From contig JARVLF010000023.1 in the NCBI GenBank assembly GCA_030849465.1, positions 62,001 to 126,000 on the forward strand: 64,000 nt of DNA. The letters run 5' to 3'. Position 1 is the first letter of the stretch; the number at the start of each line of letters is the position of its first letter. The notes below the pieces were generated by a model. It searched no databases, was not told where the DNA came from, and saw only the letters and a list, made by a program, of their open reading frames with translations. Source of the DNA: Moesziomyces globuligerus (taxonomy: Eukaryota; Basidiomycota; Ustilaginomycetes; Ustilaginales; Ustilaginaceae). Position numbers and translations under genes: made by a program. Shown piece by piece: positions 1-9,385 of this stretch.

Positions 1-732
1 GGGGCATACGGTGGAGGATACGGCCAGCAGGGTGGTTATCAGCAAGACTATGGACATTATGGCGGCCACAACAACGGCTACAGCGGCGGTGGCGGCTATG
101 GTGGCTACGGTGGTGCGGGCTATGGTGGCCAGGGAGGTGCGTACGGTGGCGGCTACGGTGGTGGCTATGGTGGCTACGGCTCCAGTGGCGGCGCAGGCGC
201 GGGCGCGTATGGAGGCGGAGGCTACGACGCGTACGCGGGATACGGCGGCGGCGGCGGATACTCGGGCGGCTACGGAGGCGGATATGCGCCGAGCGCGCCC
301 GCAAACGCTCCTACCGGACCCAGGAGGGACGACCGTTATGCAGCCTACACGGCGCAGGATGGCTTCGGCGGTGGTCGTGGCGGTGGAAACGGCGGACGGG
401 GCGGCGGACGTCACGGCAACGCCGGTGGTCCGCCCGCGGCGTACGCGGGTCTGCCAAGTCTAGGCGGCGGTGGTGCCGCCAGTGGCCCGCCCGCACAAGC
501 GGCCTACGGAGGCTACGGCCAAGCAGCGCCGCCCGGTGGGTACGGCGGATACGGCGCGGCACCTGCTGGTGGCTACGGTGGCTACGGCGGTGGTTACGGA
601 GGCGGTGCCGGATACGGTGCGCCGCCCACGCAGCCCGGACGTGGCGGTGCGGCGCGAGGCGGCCGAGGAGGACGCGGTGGAGGCCACGCTTCCTATGGCG
701 GCCAGGGCGGTGCGTACGGTTCGTTCTACTGA
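1..732 (+). CDS. Gly/Tyr-rich RGG-repeat protein, C-terminal part (partial)
   Basis: The reading frame is open from the first base and stops at TGA 730-732, so only the last 243 residues are present and the start lies outside the window. The translation is almost all Gly and Tyr (YGG, GYGG) with scattered Ala, Gln and Ser. Arg-Gly-Gly clusters sit near codons 120-140 and 210-225, and the protein ends in Ser-Phe-Tyr. Such tails are known from hnRNP-type RNA-binding proteins and DEAD-box helicases, where they bind RNA, are methylated on Arg and drive condensate formation. No RRM or helicase motif lies inside the window, so the family cannot be named. The gene converges on the small minus-strand gene ending at 781, 48 bp away. 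Confidence 0.8.
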   Translation, partial: GAYGGGYGQQGGYQQDYGHYGGHNNGYSGGGGYGGYGGAGYGGQGGAYGGGYGGGYGGYGSSGGAGAGAYGGGGYDAYAGYGGGGGYSGGYGGGYAPSAPANAPTGPRRDDRYAAYTAQDGFGGGRGGGNGGRGGGRHGNAGGPPAAYAGLPSLGGGGAASGPPAQAAYGGYGQAAPPGGYGGYGAAPAGGYGGYGGGYGGGAGYGAPPTQPGRGGAARGGRGGRGGGHASYGGQGGAYGSFY

Positions 733-780
733 TTGTGCGTCGAGTCTGGATCGACGAGCGAGTAATTCATGGTCTTGACA

Positions 781-1311
781 TCATTGGCATTGCGTTCGGC
801 GTCGTGCGAGCGTGCAGGATTGGGAAGGGAGGGCGAGCTCGAGCAGCGGCGGCGGGGGTTTACGTCGGATCGAGTGGGTGTTGCTGCGTCCGAGCGGGCG
901 GGGAGGTGGGGCGGGGGTGACGACGATGACGGGCAGCGAGGACGGCAGTGTGTGGCTGCGGCGTCGTGGCGGATCGAGCGAAGCAGGGAAAGGAGGAGCC
1001 ACCTCGTCGGCACACGACGCCCAGTCCCACTCCCAGTTCCATCCCCACCCCACCCCCACCTCGTCGTCCTTGACGGGCTTGTCCAACGTCACCGAGGTGA
1101 ACGACGAGGACGGCGAGGTGGCTGTGTCGATCGAGATGGTGGTGGCGGTCGAGGTGGAAAAGGAGGACGAAGCTTCCGAGGCAGAGGAAGACCTCGAGGA
1201 GCGGGAAGCGGATCGCGTAGCTTCTGGCTGTTGCTTCCTCTGCGAATGGTGGAGCAGACGACGAAGGCGACTGGACGCCGCGCGGAGCGACTGGAACGTC
1301 CTCTGCCACAT
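781..1311 (-). CDS. Small unrecognised protein, 176 aa
   Basis: I do not recognise this protein. It begins with a basic segment rich in Arg, Ser and Gln, continues with a Ser/Thr tract, then a Trp-alternating acidic motif (GWGWNWEWDW, about residues 91-100), then a Pro/Arg-rich tail. Codons show the strong G/C third-position preference of the real genes here. A perfect TATATAA lies on the minus strand at 1387-1393, 76 bp upstream of the ATG, the right distance for a short 5' UTR. No signal peptide or membrane segment is evident. A second minus-strand frame (860-1615) overlaps it but has less gene-like composition. It may be a lineage-specific gene; a non-coding transcript is the alternative. 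Confidence 0.5.
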   Translation of the reverse strand: MWQRTFQSLRAASSRLRRLLHHSQRKQQPEATRSASRSSRSSSASEASSSFSTSTATTISIDTATSPSSSFTSVTLDKPVKDDEVGVGWGWNWEWDWASCADEVAPPFPASLDPPRRRSHTLPSSLPVIVVTPAPPPRPLGRSNTHSIRRKPPPPLLELALPSQSCTLARRRTQCQ

Positions 1312-1807
1312 GGTTGGGGGGAATGCTTATGAGACACCGGACGTCTTGGAAGCGAGACATGGAGTGCAGCTGAAACATCCCTTGCCTTATATACCTCGCC
1401 CTTTCGCCCCTGCACGGTTGTGCAAGCGAGCACTGGCGTACATGATATGCGCAAAGCCCAAGGATGAGGAAGAGGAGGAGGAGCGAGGTGGATGTGGATG
1501 TGGGCTTCCCGCTGCATGAAGCCACGCGTCGAGCGCGTGGGCAGGCCACCTGCGAGTGCGGCGGGGAGGAGCCAAAAAGCTGCGGGCTTTCCCGCCTTGA
1601 GCGCGGCGACAACACGATTCAGCACGGGAGCGCCCGCGCACTGGCTTGTCAAAAAGAAATGGAAAAAGAAATTCCGAAAGCCAGCACATGGCAGGATAAA
1701 TTAAAAATCCACAGTCAGGACGTTGCAGATCTGTCAGGTTTCACTTTGCTGCTTCAGCGAGCGCCGAGTGGCAGAACGTGACAGCTTTGCCAGAGTCAAA
1801 AATCTAT
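1312..1807. other. Intergenic: promoter of the 176-aa gene and 3' flank of the regulator
   Basis: This 496-bp stretch lies between two minus-strand genes. Apart from the TATATAA at 1387-1393, no other element or convincing coding region is seen. Confidence 0.5.
1387..1393 (-). promoter_or_regulatory. TATA box of the 176-aa gene
   Basis: TATATAA reads on the minus strand 76 bp before the ATG at 1311. It is the clearest TATA element near an otherwise uncertain gene. Confidence 0.5.
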
Positions 1808-4042
1808 CTACATGACCGCCTCGGCTGGTTGGCCAGGTTGCATCCTCTGCAGATACTCGAGCAGCCTCTTGACCACGAGCTCGCCCAGGCCGAGCTTATC
1901 TCGGACCGTATGGAAGAGTCGCTTCTCGAGCGCGATGAGCGTGCTCCACGACTCGCGCTGGTCGACAAACACCTGCATCAGCTCGCTCGCCGTCACCTCG
2001 TGGCCGCCGCCCTGCGCGGCGAGCTGCGCATAGCGCGTCAGCGCCGCAAACTGGTGGATCTCCTTGCGACGCATGCGCATCTTGGACTCGGCCTTCTGTC
2101 GGTTCTTGCGCATCTCGCGCGTCTCGCCCGCCACCACCAACGAGGCCGAGCTCGGCGCATCGGACGCTGCTTCGTGCAGCTCGAGCCCGTGCAGCTCGCC
2201 CGCCAACACCGACACCTCGCCCTGCGCCCAGTCCGGTGCGTACTGCCGCCGACCCTGCCGGTGCACCCTCTGCAGCGATGTCACCACGTCGTTCAGCACC
2301 GCACGCTGCAGCTTCGTCCGGTGGTGGTGCATCGCGATCTTTGCACGGCCCCCGTCCTCCGTCTCGCCCTCCTGCCCCGGCCGCGGCCCGCAGCTGGCCA
2401 TCGTCGGCGTGCACGGCGGCGAAAAGGTGGCGCTGGTCGGTGTATCCAGGCTGAGAGAAAACTCGGAGAGCGCGGGGGACGACTCGGGTGGGTCGATGAA
2501 GAGCGCGTCGCGCGCGGCGAACAGGTTCGTAAGGCTGCTCTTGGCTGGGTTGGCCTTACCCCGCGCAGAGAGCGATGCCATGCGCCGGTCCTTCAGACTC
2601 GATGACTCGCCCGCCTCAGCGGAGAACAGAGAGGGGATGCTGGAAGTCGCCACACGGGCGCGGCGGCACGGCATCGAGCTAAACTTCTTCGAGGGCGACA
2701 GTCTCGGTGATGCCGGCAGCGAGAGCTGCACGCCTGGCGACGGTGCGCGGCTTGCACTCAGCATGCGCACCCGGTCGACAACGCCCGACGGCGCGCTGGG
2801 TAGGCTACCCACCGTAAGCGAGCGTCGTCGACTGCTGATGCGCTCGTCGGTGGCGAACAAGCCCTGGGAGCTCGTCGACGCTGTCGATGCTACCGACGGG
2901 TTGCGATACGGCTCGTACCTTGCGCCTATCGAAGAACACGATGCCGGCGTCATCAGCCCGCCCGCCCCGACGTCGGGCCACTCGCTGTACTGGAACACGC
3001 TGGGACGTGCCGGAGCCGGTGCAGCAAACGACAGTGCTGTGAACGTGTCTACAGGCGCGACCTCGGGATCCAGCCAGCCGGGAGCCGGTATCGGCATCTG
3101 CGTCGGCATGGCCATCTGAGATGTCGATGTCGAAGTGCGCGAGAGCGAGGCCGAGCACACGCAACCACGCAGCCCTTGGCTCGATCCGGATGCTATTGAT
3201 GGCATCGAGCCGCCTGCTTGTTCGGCCGCGTCCATGTTCGACTTGACCGTATGCGTGTGCGGGAAATTTGTGAAATCGAAGGCGCTCGCAAGACCCTGAG
3301 CGGGTGGAGCAGTGGCTGCCGAACCGAACGCCATCTCGTGGTAATCGGCGAGCTTGTTCTGCTCTCCGAAGCTCGCAAACGCCATGCTGGCCGGCTCGGG
3401 TTCGAGCAACGAGAGGCTCGTGGGTGTCGCGGGTACCGAAGGCGTCGATCCTGCAGACGACACAGTGTTCGCCGCGCCAAACGCGCCGACGTTGGGCAAC
3501 GCTTCGAAGGTGCGCGCGCTCGCCGGCGAGTGAATCAGGCCTGGAGTCGGCAGCGAGTCTTGCCTCTCGGCCGAGGGCGTGGTCACCAGATCGCTGGTGC
3601 CGTCGAGAAACGCGAGGCTGTTGACATTGATGTCGAGGTCGATCGCCATCCCCGCTGGAAGCAAATCCATGTCGACGAATGCCGAGGCGCCCCACAGACC
3701 CTCGGCGGTCTCGTTCTGCGGGAGCCAGGCCGAGACCTCGCTCGCTTCGCTCCCCCTCGCCTTGCCCGCCGCTGTCAATGCTGCGGGCGACTGGGTGAGT
3801 GATGTTGTGGCCGGGCATGTAGAAAATGCAAGGAAATCCGTCGCGTGAGTGGCTTCTGCTGGGCTGTAGGACGAGTGAGACGCAAAGCCCTCGCTAGTTG
3901 ACCAGATCCACTCGCCCTGCGAGGCGAAGCGTTGCTCTTGCATCTCTGGCTGTGATGTTTGCGAGGTCGTAGGAGCGCAGTGGCAGGCATGCGTGCAGCT
4001 GGAGAGCATGCTGAACGAGCGATAGAGGGATGGAGAAAGCAA
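1808..4042 (-). CDS. Putative transcriptional regulator, 744 aa, family not recognised
   Basis: This is a single uninterrupted frame. Most of the protein is low-complexity Ser/Ala/Pro/Thr sequence. An acidic-hydrophobic patch near residues 120-150, rich in Asp and Leu, resembles an activation domain. The structured part is C-terminal, about residues 555-744. It starts with a basic His/Arg/Lys segment, has a strongly basic stretch near residue 645 (EMRKNRQKAESKMRMRRKE), then predicted helices running to the end. The basic stretch plus helices is compatible with DNA binding or nuclear localisation, but no bZIP, bHLH, zinc finger or homeodomain signature is present. The gene sits downstream of about 5 kb without genes, as is common for developmental regulators. 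Met12 and Met34 are alternative starts. The regulator role is inference. Confidence 0.65.
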   Translation of the reverse strand: MLSPSLYRSFSMLSSCTHACHCAPTTSQTSQPEMQEQRFASQGEWIWSTSEGFASHSSYSPAEATHATDFLAFSTCPATTSLTQSPAALTAAGKARGSEASEVSAWLPQNETAEGLWGASAFVDMDLLPAGMAIDLDINVNSLAFLDGTSDLVTTPSAERQDSLPTPGLIHSPASARTFEALPNVGAFGAANTVSSAGSTPSVPATPTSLSLLEPEPASMAFASFGEQNKLADYHEMAFGSAATAPPAQGLASAFDFTNFPHTHTVKSNMDAAEQAGGSMPSIASGSSQGLRGCVCSASLSRTSTSTSQMAMPTQMPIPAPGWLDPEVAPVDTFTALSFAAPAPARPSVFQYSEWPDVGAGGLMTPASCSSIGARYEPYRNPSVASTASTSSQGLFATDERISSRRRSLTVGSLPSAPSGVVDRVRMLSASRAPSPGVQLSLPASPRLSPSKKFSSMPCRRARVATSSIPSLFSAEAGESSSLKDRRMASLSARGKANPAKSSLTNLFAARDALFIDPPESSPALSEFSLSLDTPTSATFSPPCTPTMASCGPRPGQEGETEDGGRAKIAMHHHRTKLQRAVLNDVVTSLQRVHRQGRRQYAPDWAQGEVSVLAGELHGLELHEAASDAPSSASLVVAGETREMRKNRQKAESKMRMRRKEIHQFAALTRYAQLAAQGGGHEVTASELMQVFVDQRESWSTLIALEKRLFHTVRDKLGLGELVVKRLLEYLQRMQPGQPAEAVM

Positions 4043-4701
4043 GGAGCGAGAGCGATCGTGAGCAAGCGCCTAGCATACCCCTCGTGGTAGCGGATATTTA
4101 TGGGATGGAAGCGGCGCCTCACCTAACCGAGAGCCAAGCGAGCCAAGCGAGCCGCGCCAAATGCAGGTTCATCGCCTGCCAAAAGGGTCGGCTATGGACC
4201 GTAGCAGGAGAGCCGGCTCGGCTGGTACATGGCTGCGACCCACTCTCTTGGAAGCCTGCTGTCTCCATCGCCCGGCTGCAGTCGAGTGTTCGGGGCCAGC
4301 CAAGCGAGAGACACGGTTCAAGTGGCGACCAGAAAAGGGTGTGGCACTCTGGCGGCCATGCATAGCTAAGCGCTCGTCTCCGACGATCCTTCCAGCCGCC
4401 GCCTTTGCCTGGTCAAGGGAAAAAAAAACTGGGAAATCTTGACCATCTGTCAGAATGCGGAGAGCCTGGGAGAGGCTGGATTTCGCGACATCGTAGCTGG
4501 CTGGTTCAGCGTCCGAATGCTGGCCGCTTCGATCGACCAGGGACGCTAGTGCAGTGCTGCAGGCAGAAGCTCAGCCAATGACCTCCCTCGTGGCCCTCCG
4601 CTGGTGCCAAGCCGCAACCCAGGATGAGCGCAGCATCCACGTTCGATGTACATGCATGCACGATGATCCACATGGAAGCCGACACCCACCTGGCTAAACC
4701 T

Positions 4702-4719
4702 CCCCCCCCCCCCCCCCCC
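4702..4719. repeat. Poly-C homopolymer, 18 nt
   Basis: Eighteen consecutive C residues, the first of three such runs of identical length in this gene-poor region. Confidence 0.9.
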
Positions 4720-5464
4720 TTCCTTCCGCCTTACCGCTTGTTTCTCTTTGTCCCTCCCGGCCTGCTGTTTGCGGCGAAAAAACCGTCCCGTTGTTTGTAC
4801 TGACCTAAGTGCTCTGCTCAGCGAGTAGCGGCGGAGTTTTTTGCCGAGCGCTTGGGTTTCGATGCGCGCGCGTAGCTTTCATGCCTCGAACTTACTGCAC
4901 CCAAACAGGCTAGCACTCATGCAATGCGACTTCTCCTACGAATGACAAGGCTCGATATGCTAGACGCACTGCTCGTGAAATGCAGTCTTGCGATCGAGAG
5001 GAGAGTTCTGGCTAGCCGGGCGGGCGCGGCACTGGGCGCGGGCGCCGGGCCGGTTGTGGCTGACGGCTCCGACTGGTTTGGCTGGCGCAGTCAGAATCAC
5101 CGACGTGCTCGCGCGCGTGCGCCCTCGTGGTCTCGGGCGAGGGGCGTGGGTGGGCTTGTGTGATGCGAAACTCCATGCTCGGTCAGCAAGATTGGCCCCT
5201 GACTCGGCGCAGAGCCCACGAGGGGGAAACGAGGCTAAGCGCTGGCGAGCCGTCAGCGAGGGAGAGTGCATTGCCGCTTTTAGAAAGCGCAGGCCGGCTT
5301 GGTTTCAGCTCTGGGTTCCGCCTCGGTGCTCGTGGTGCTGCGTGATTCACTCGTGGGCCGGCCGGCGGGCGACATGACCAAAGTGGCTTGCGTCGGTGGC
5401 TGCACTCTGCTGCCTGCTGACGGGGGCGGCTGATCGACACGAAATTACCCTGCGCCACTTGTTT

Positions 5465-5482
5465 CCCCCCCCCCCCCCCCCC
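5465..5482. repeat. Poly-C homopolymer, 18 nt
   Basis: Eighteen consecutive C residues preceded by GTTT and followed by TTCCC. Confidence 0.9.
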
Positions 5483-6937
5483 TTCCCTGGCTCCTCCTCG
5501 CGCCTCTGCGCTCTCTCTTCACCGCGGCTAGGGCGCACGTCTGAGGCCGCAGCTCGAGGGGCCACGTTGGACGCAGCGAGCGTATGAGCCGGCTGGATGG
5601 TCGCCGTGGGTGAGGCTTCGCACGCTAATGCGCGCGATCAACATCTCGTGCGCTACCCTCCGTCGGTTGTGCACCGGCGATCACGATCGACACGCACACG
5701 CGCGACGCACCCTTTCGCCTTGGTCCCCACCTCGGCTCGCCGAGAGCTGCAGGCTGCAGGGTCCGGGCGTTCGGCTCGCTCTGCCCCATGCGGAAGGACT
5801 CGGGAATTGGCGTCCAACAATAGCACCCTCTGCACCGAAGCACCCCCGTGACAGCGGTAATGGGCGCTTCACCACCCACCTTGGACGCAACGCACTCAAG
5901 AATGGAGCGCGGGCCTGACGATCGCATACGCATGAACGGAATTCACCGGCGCACACAATAGGTGCTGGATCTCAGACGTCCTTGGCAGCAGACGCGGGAA
6001 TGTGAATGAAGGTTCATCGCCGACGGATCCTACCCTCTGGGTCATGTGCGCTTCAGTCCTGGGCTTGCCTACTGGGGAGGCAGGGCATGAACGAAAAACA
6101 TCTCGAGCTGTGTTGGCAAGATGACCTCAGCGCGTGGTGGCAAAAGGCCCAATGCCACGTTGTTGGTCGCCAAGGCCTTGGCAAAGCCTTGCTTGAGATT
6201 CGAAAGACTCTATCCGGCGGTCAACTCTATCTCGCTTCTCGTCGTCTCGCTCTCCGCACCGCGTCACGCGCATCTTGGCTCGATCCAGCGAGCCCAAACT
6301 TAGCACAGGTGCGGTCTGGCCTATCAGCTACAGTAGCGAGCGCTGCTGGTCATTCGGGCTGCGCGATCCCCAGGTCTATGGGGACAGATCGTAGCAGAGG
6401 CCGTTTGAGCTCCGCGTGGCCGCTGTAGCAAACTCCGACTTTGCGCTCCAAATCTCGTTGGCCGCGTGCGCTGACGCAGCAGCCGACCTGGCCTTGACGC
6501 TGAGCAGTACGGTGGGAGCGGGGGTCGAAATCCTGACCGCGTGGGAAGTCGCAGTGCGAACCCGAGAACAATGCTCGCTGAACGGAGCGGAGTGCGAATG
6601 CGTCTTCTTTTGCATCAAAAAAACGTCGACCGAAAAAAGCCTTGGCACACCCCCTCGACCTCCGACCGCCTTGTCCTCCAAGACGTGGGCTTCCATATTG
6701 TCCACTCACCTAGCGCCTGGTTCTTTGTGTACCAGAACGTCTCAATGGGTGATGTATGAAGTGCCATCCCTGGTATGACGTCTGAATAGAACCTTGGCCC
6801 GATGCGGTAAACGTGGGTACGACGCAGCGGTCTTGGACAGAGTGCGGGTCTCTTTGCGCCGAAAAAGGTCCCAAAAATACCACCGTCTTGTGCTTCAGGC
6901 AGGGATCGGAATCTGATCCACCTCTTGATTCCGCTGC

Positions 6938-6953
6938 TTTTTTTTTTTTTTTT
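6938..6953. repeat. Poly-T homopolymer, 16 nt
   Basis: Sixteen consecutive T residues followed by CTTCTTCTT. No tRNA or other Pol III gene is visible upstream, so it is not called a terminator. Confidence 0.85.
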
Positions 6954-8947
6954 CTTCTTCTTGGGCCAACCCGCGCGATTCCGCGGCTTTTCACGCTGCC
7001 TTTCAACGATGACAGAGTCTGCATTGTCATTCGAGCCTCGTGCGGCCAGTCGTAGCGGCAGTTTCGCCGATGGATCGACTCGATGCACCTCATCCGCCCG
7101 ATCTGCACACCATGTATCGGGCTTCTCTTGGTCGAGATCCCGAGCTTGTACGCATCGTTGCGGGAGGCGCAACACCACGCCGACACGATGGCAGGCTCTA
7201 CCATGGTCTTGTTTTGGCCTCACAGACGGGGCTGGGCGCGGGGATCCCCGAGCTTGGGCGACCGAGAGCGCTGGCAAGACCGAGACGCTTGCTAGCGCCA
7301 CAACGGCGAATTCAGCGGCCGCGCGCCAAAACCCCATGCGCCGCCCCCGCCTCGACACATGTCTTGGAGCCTAACTTTGGCGCTGCGTGGCGCCATCGAA
7401 AGCTGCAAGCCACGCCATGTTTCATCGCTGCCACCTAACGTTCCGCTGCGTTGTACGAGGTCGCTTACGGTTGTCGCACTTTACATTTCCGTTCTCGAGA
7501 CCTTTCGACTCGGATGCCTTTGCCAGAGTAGAGAGCCAGAGATGACGCCGGCCAGCTCGACGCTTTATTCCGCCGCGATTCGATCCATGCGCTGACTTAC
7601 ATGGCTTTGCCTCGCCGGAACAAGCTGGCGGAACAAGCTGGTGTACCAAGAGCGATTCCGCTCGTTCGTCTGAGCTCGTCTCGCAACGTACCGTTGCTGG
7701 ACAGCTCGGAAGCCAAAACGAACCGCAAGGCGCAAGACAAGCGCGACGCGAGGTGCTGGCCGACTCGGCGTAGGTTGCGATTCCACCCAGCTGTACTTGT
7801 CTACAAGCCTCGATGTGCCGAGCAAAGAGATCCGCGGCCGCTCGAGGCGTGCATGCCCACTCTGGCGCTCGACCGAGCTCGAACCGGAATTTATCCGACC
7901 AGATCAAGCGCGCCGCGGGTGGCGACGTGTGGGCGTCGTCGTCCGACTGCTCGAGCTCGATGCAGTCCACAAGCGCGCAGACAGCGCTGTGAACAGGTGG
8001 CTCGATCCGAAGTGTACACGTGCCGAGGAGTCACGAGTGCGATGGTCAAATCGTGCGCCGAACCGAGGAACAGCCGGCGGTTCGTCGACCGAAGCACCGA
8101 AGCACTGAAGTACCGAAGTACCGAAGCTCGTGCAGCCGACTGCTAAAGCTGAGTCCCAGCCGGCCGATGACGAGGCAACACAGTAGCCATGGCGCATCGG
8201 TCTCGCCACTCAAGCCATCTTGCGACCAAGGTGAAGCAAAGGGACAGTCTCGGAACTGCCCCGGTGTGCATTGTGTCCGGCTGGCCAGCACCTAGTTGAG
8301 CTGGGATCGACGTGACACGTGTCGGTGGCAGCCAGGACAGAGCAGAGCCTTTCGTCAGAGTCAGCGCTGTCAATCGAAAACCATGGTTGCGATACTACTG
8401 CGCCTCGAGAGTGCATGACGCTTGGGAAGCTTTGACATGCGTTGTGGCGACACGTGCGTTGGGCTCGTCCCTGCTGCCATGTGCACGCGCATACCGACGC
8501 TGCGCGGCGATGCTGGTTCAAAGCAAGACGTAAGACCGTTCATGTTGCGATAAGGGCAACCGCGGTCGTGCTTATCGCGTGCCAACCCCTGCAAGGCATT
8601 GGGACGCCTCCACACTTTCCCCCGAGACATTCCACCTGCAACACTGGTTTGACAGTCGCCCTTTCGCGGTAGGTGCATCTCTGCCAAAAAGCGAGGCGGG
8701 AGCATCTCGACTCTGCAACGACGAGATGGTCGAGCGTACCGACGCTGCTGACAGCGACACATGCGTCGTGCGCGCTCGTGCTCTGTGTCAGTGCTAGCTC
8801 TGAGCGACATGTGACCATGACGAAACGGCCGTCGAGTCGCTTCGTCTACTGACGGCTATGTCGCCGAACACAGAGGCAGCCCTTGACAGGGCAAGATCCG
8901 ATCGTGCTCCTGCGACGTACGCCAGTACGAGACGTGCAGACAGAGAG

Positions 8948-8965
8948 CCCCCCCCCCCCCCCCCC
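8948..8965. repeat. Poly-C homopolymer, 18 nt
   Basis: Eighteen consecutive C residues preceded by AGAGAG; the third run of identical length. Confidence 0.9.
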
Positions 8966-9065
8966 TCCTGGGAGCGAGATGCGACACTGCACCTGCTCCT
9001 GTGTACACGCGCGCTTGAGTCTCCTTGCCGCGCATCCTCGCTTCTCCCTTGCACTAGGCTCACTA

Positions 9066-9356
9066 CACTTCTCTCAATGAGTCCATTGCAATGCAGCTAT
9101 GCCATGGCTCGACGAGAGCCCTTGCTACACGCTTATGCCCACCAGTCTGATTGCGCATGCCAACACTAGTGGCTGCTGCGACAAAGACGACTTGTCCCTT
9201 TAGCTGCCGTGACACTTCTCTCAATGAGTCCATTGCGATGCAGCTTTGGCTCGACGAGAGCCCTTGCTACACGCTTATGCCCTTCGCTCTTATTGCGCAT
9301 GCTGACGCTGGCGGCTGGGGCGACAAAGACGACTTGTCCCTTTAGCTGCCGTGACA
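9066..9356 (-). pseudogene. Two decayed tandem copies of the phosphomannose isomerase 3' end
   Basis: Reading on the minus strand, the last about 110 coding bases of the isomerase plus about 32 bases of its 3' flank recur twice beyond the true stop codon. The units start with GTCACGGCAGC and have periods of about 140, 142 and 147 bp. The copies (9213-9356 and 9066-9212) still spell the core VVFVA ... SMRN and the ARALVEP-like end. Both carry an extra T just after GTCACGGCAGC that breaks the original frame, and both have lost the TAG stop. The shared T shows that the two outer copies are closer to each other than to the gene, so they arose in two steps. They are not expected to encode a protein but would lie in the 3' UTR or downstream flank. 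Confidence 0.8.
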
Positions 9357-9385
9357 CTTTTCTCAAAACAAAGTCCATTGGAATG

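Larger units (their letters stand above)
4043..9065. other. Long gene-poor region upstream of the putative regulator
   Basis: In about 5 kb I find no reading frame with recognisable protein features, no tRNA and no transposon remnant. Short open frames exist on both strands but lack domains and gene-like composition. A TAAATA-like element is on the minus strand near 4093-4099, about 55 bp before the regulator ATG. The region holds poly-C runs at 4702-4719, 5465-5482 and 8948-8965 and a poly-T run at 6938-6953. It could be an extended promoter or host non-coding transcripts. Confidence 0.55.

Noticed and set aside
860..1615. 251-codon minus-strand frame overlapping the 176-aa gene
   Set aside because: It would start upstream of the TATA box and has less gene-like composition; the 781-1311 frame fits the promoter better.
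6938..6953. Poly-T run as a Pol III terminator or retroposon tail
   Set aside because: No tRNA, 5S or other Pol III gene and no retroposon body or target-site duplication was found next to it.
6615..7358. 247-codon minus-strand frame in the gene-poor region
   Set aside because: Its N-terminus looks hydrophobic, but the product contains a poly-Lys run encoded by the T16 homopolymer, has no domain and lacks the coding bias of real genes.
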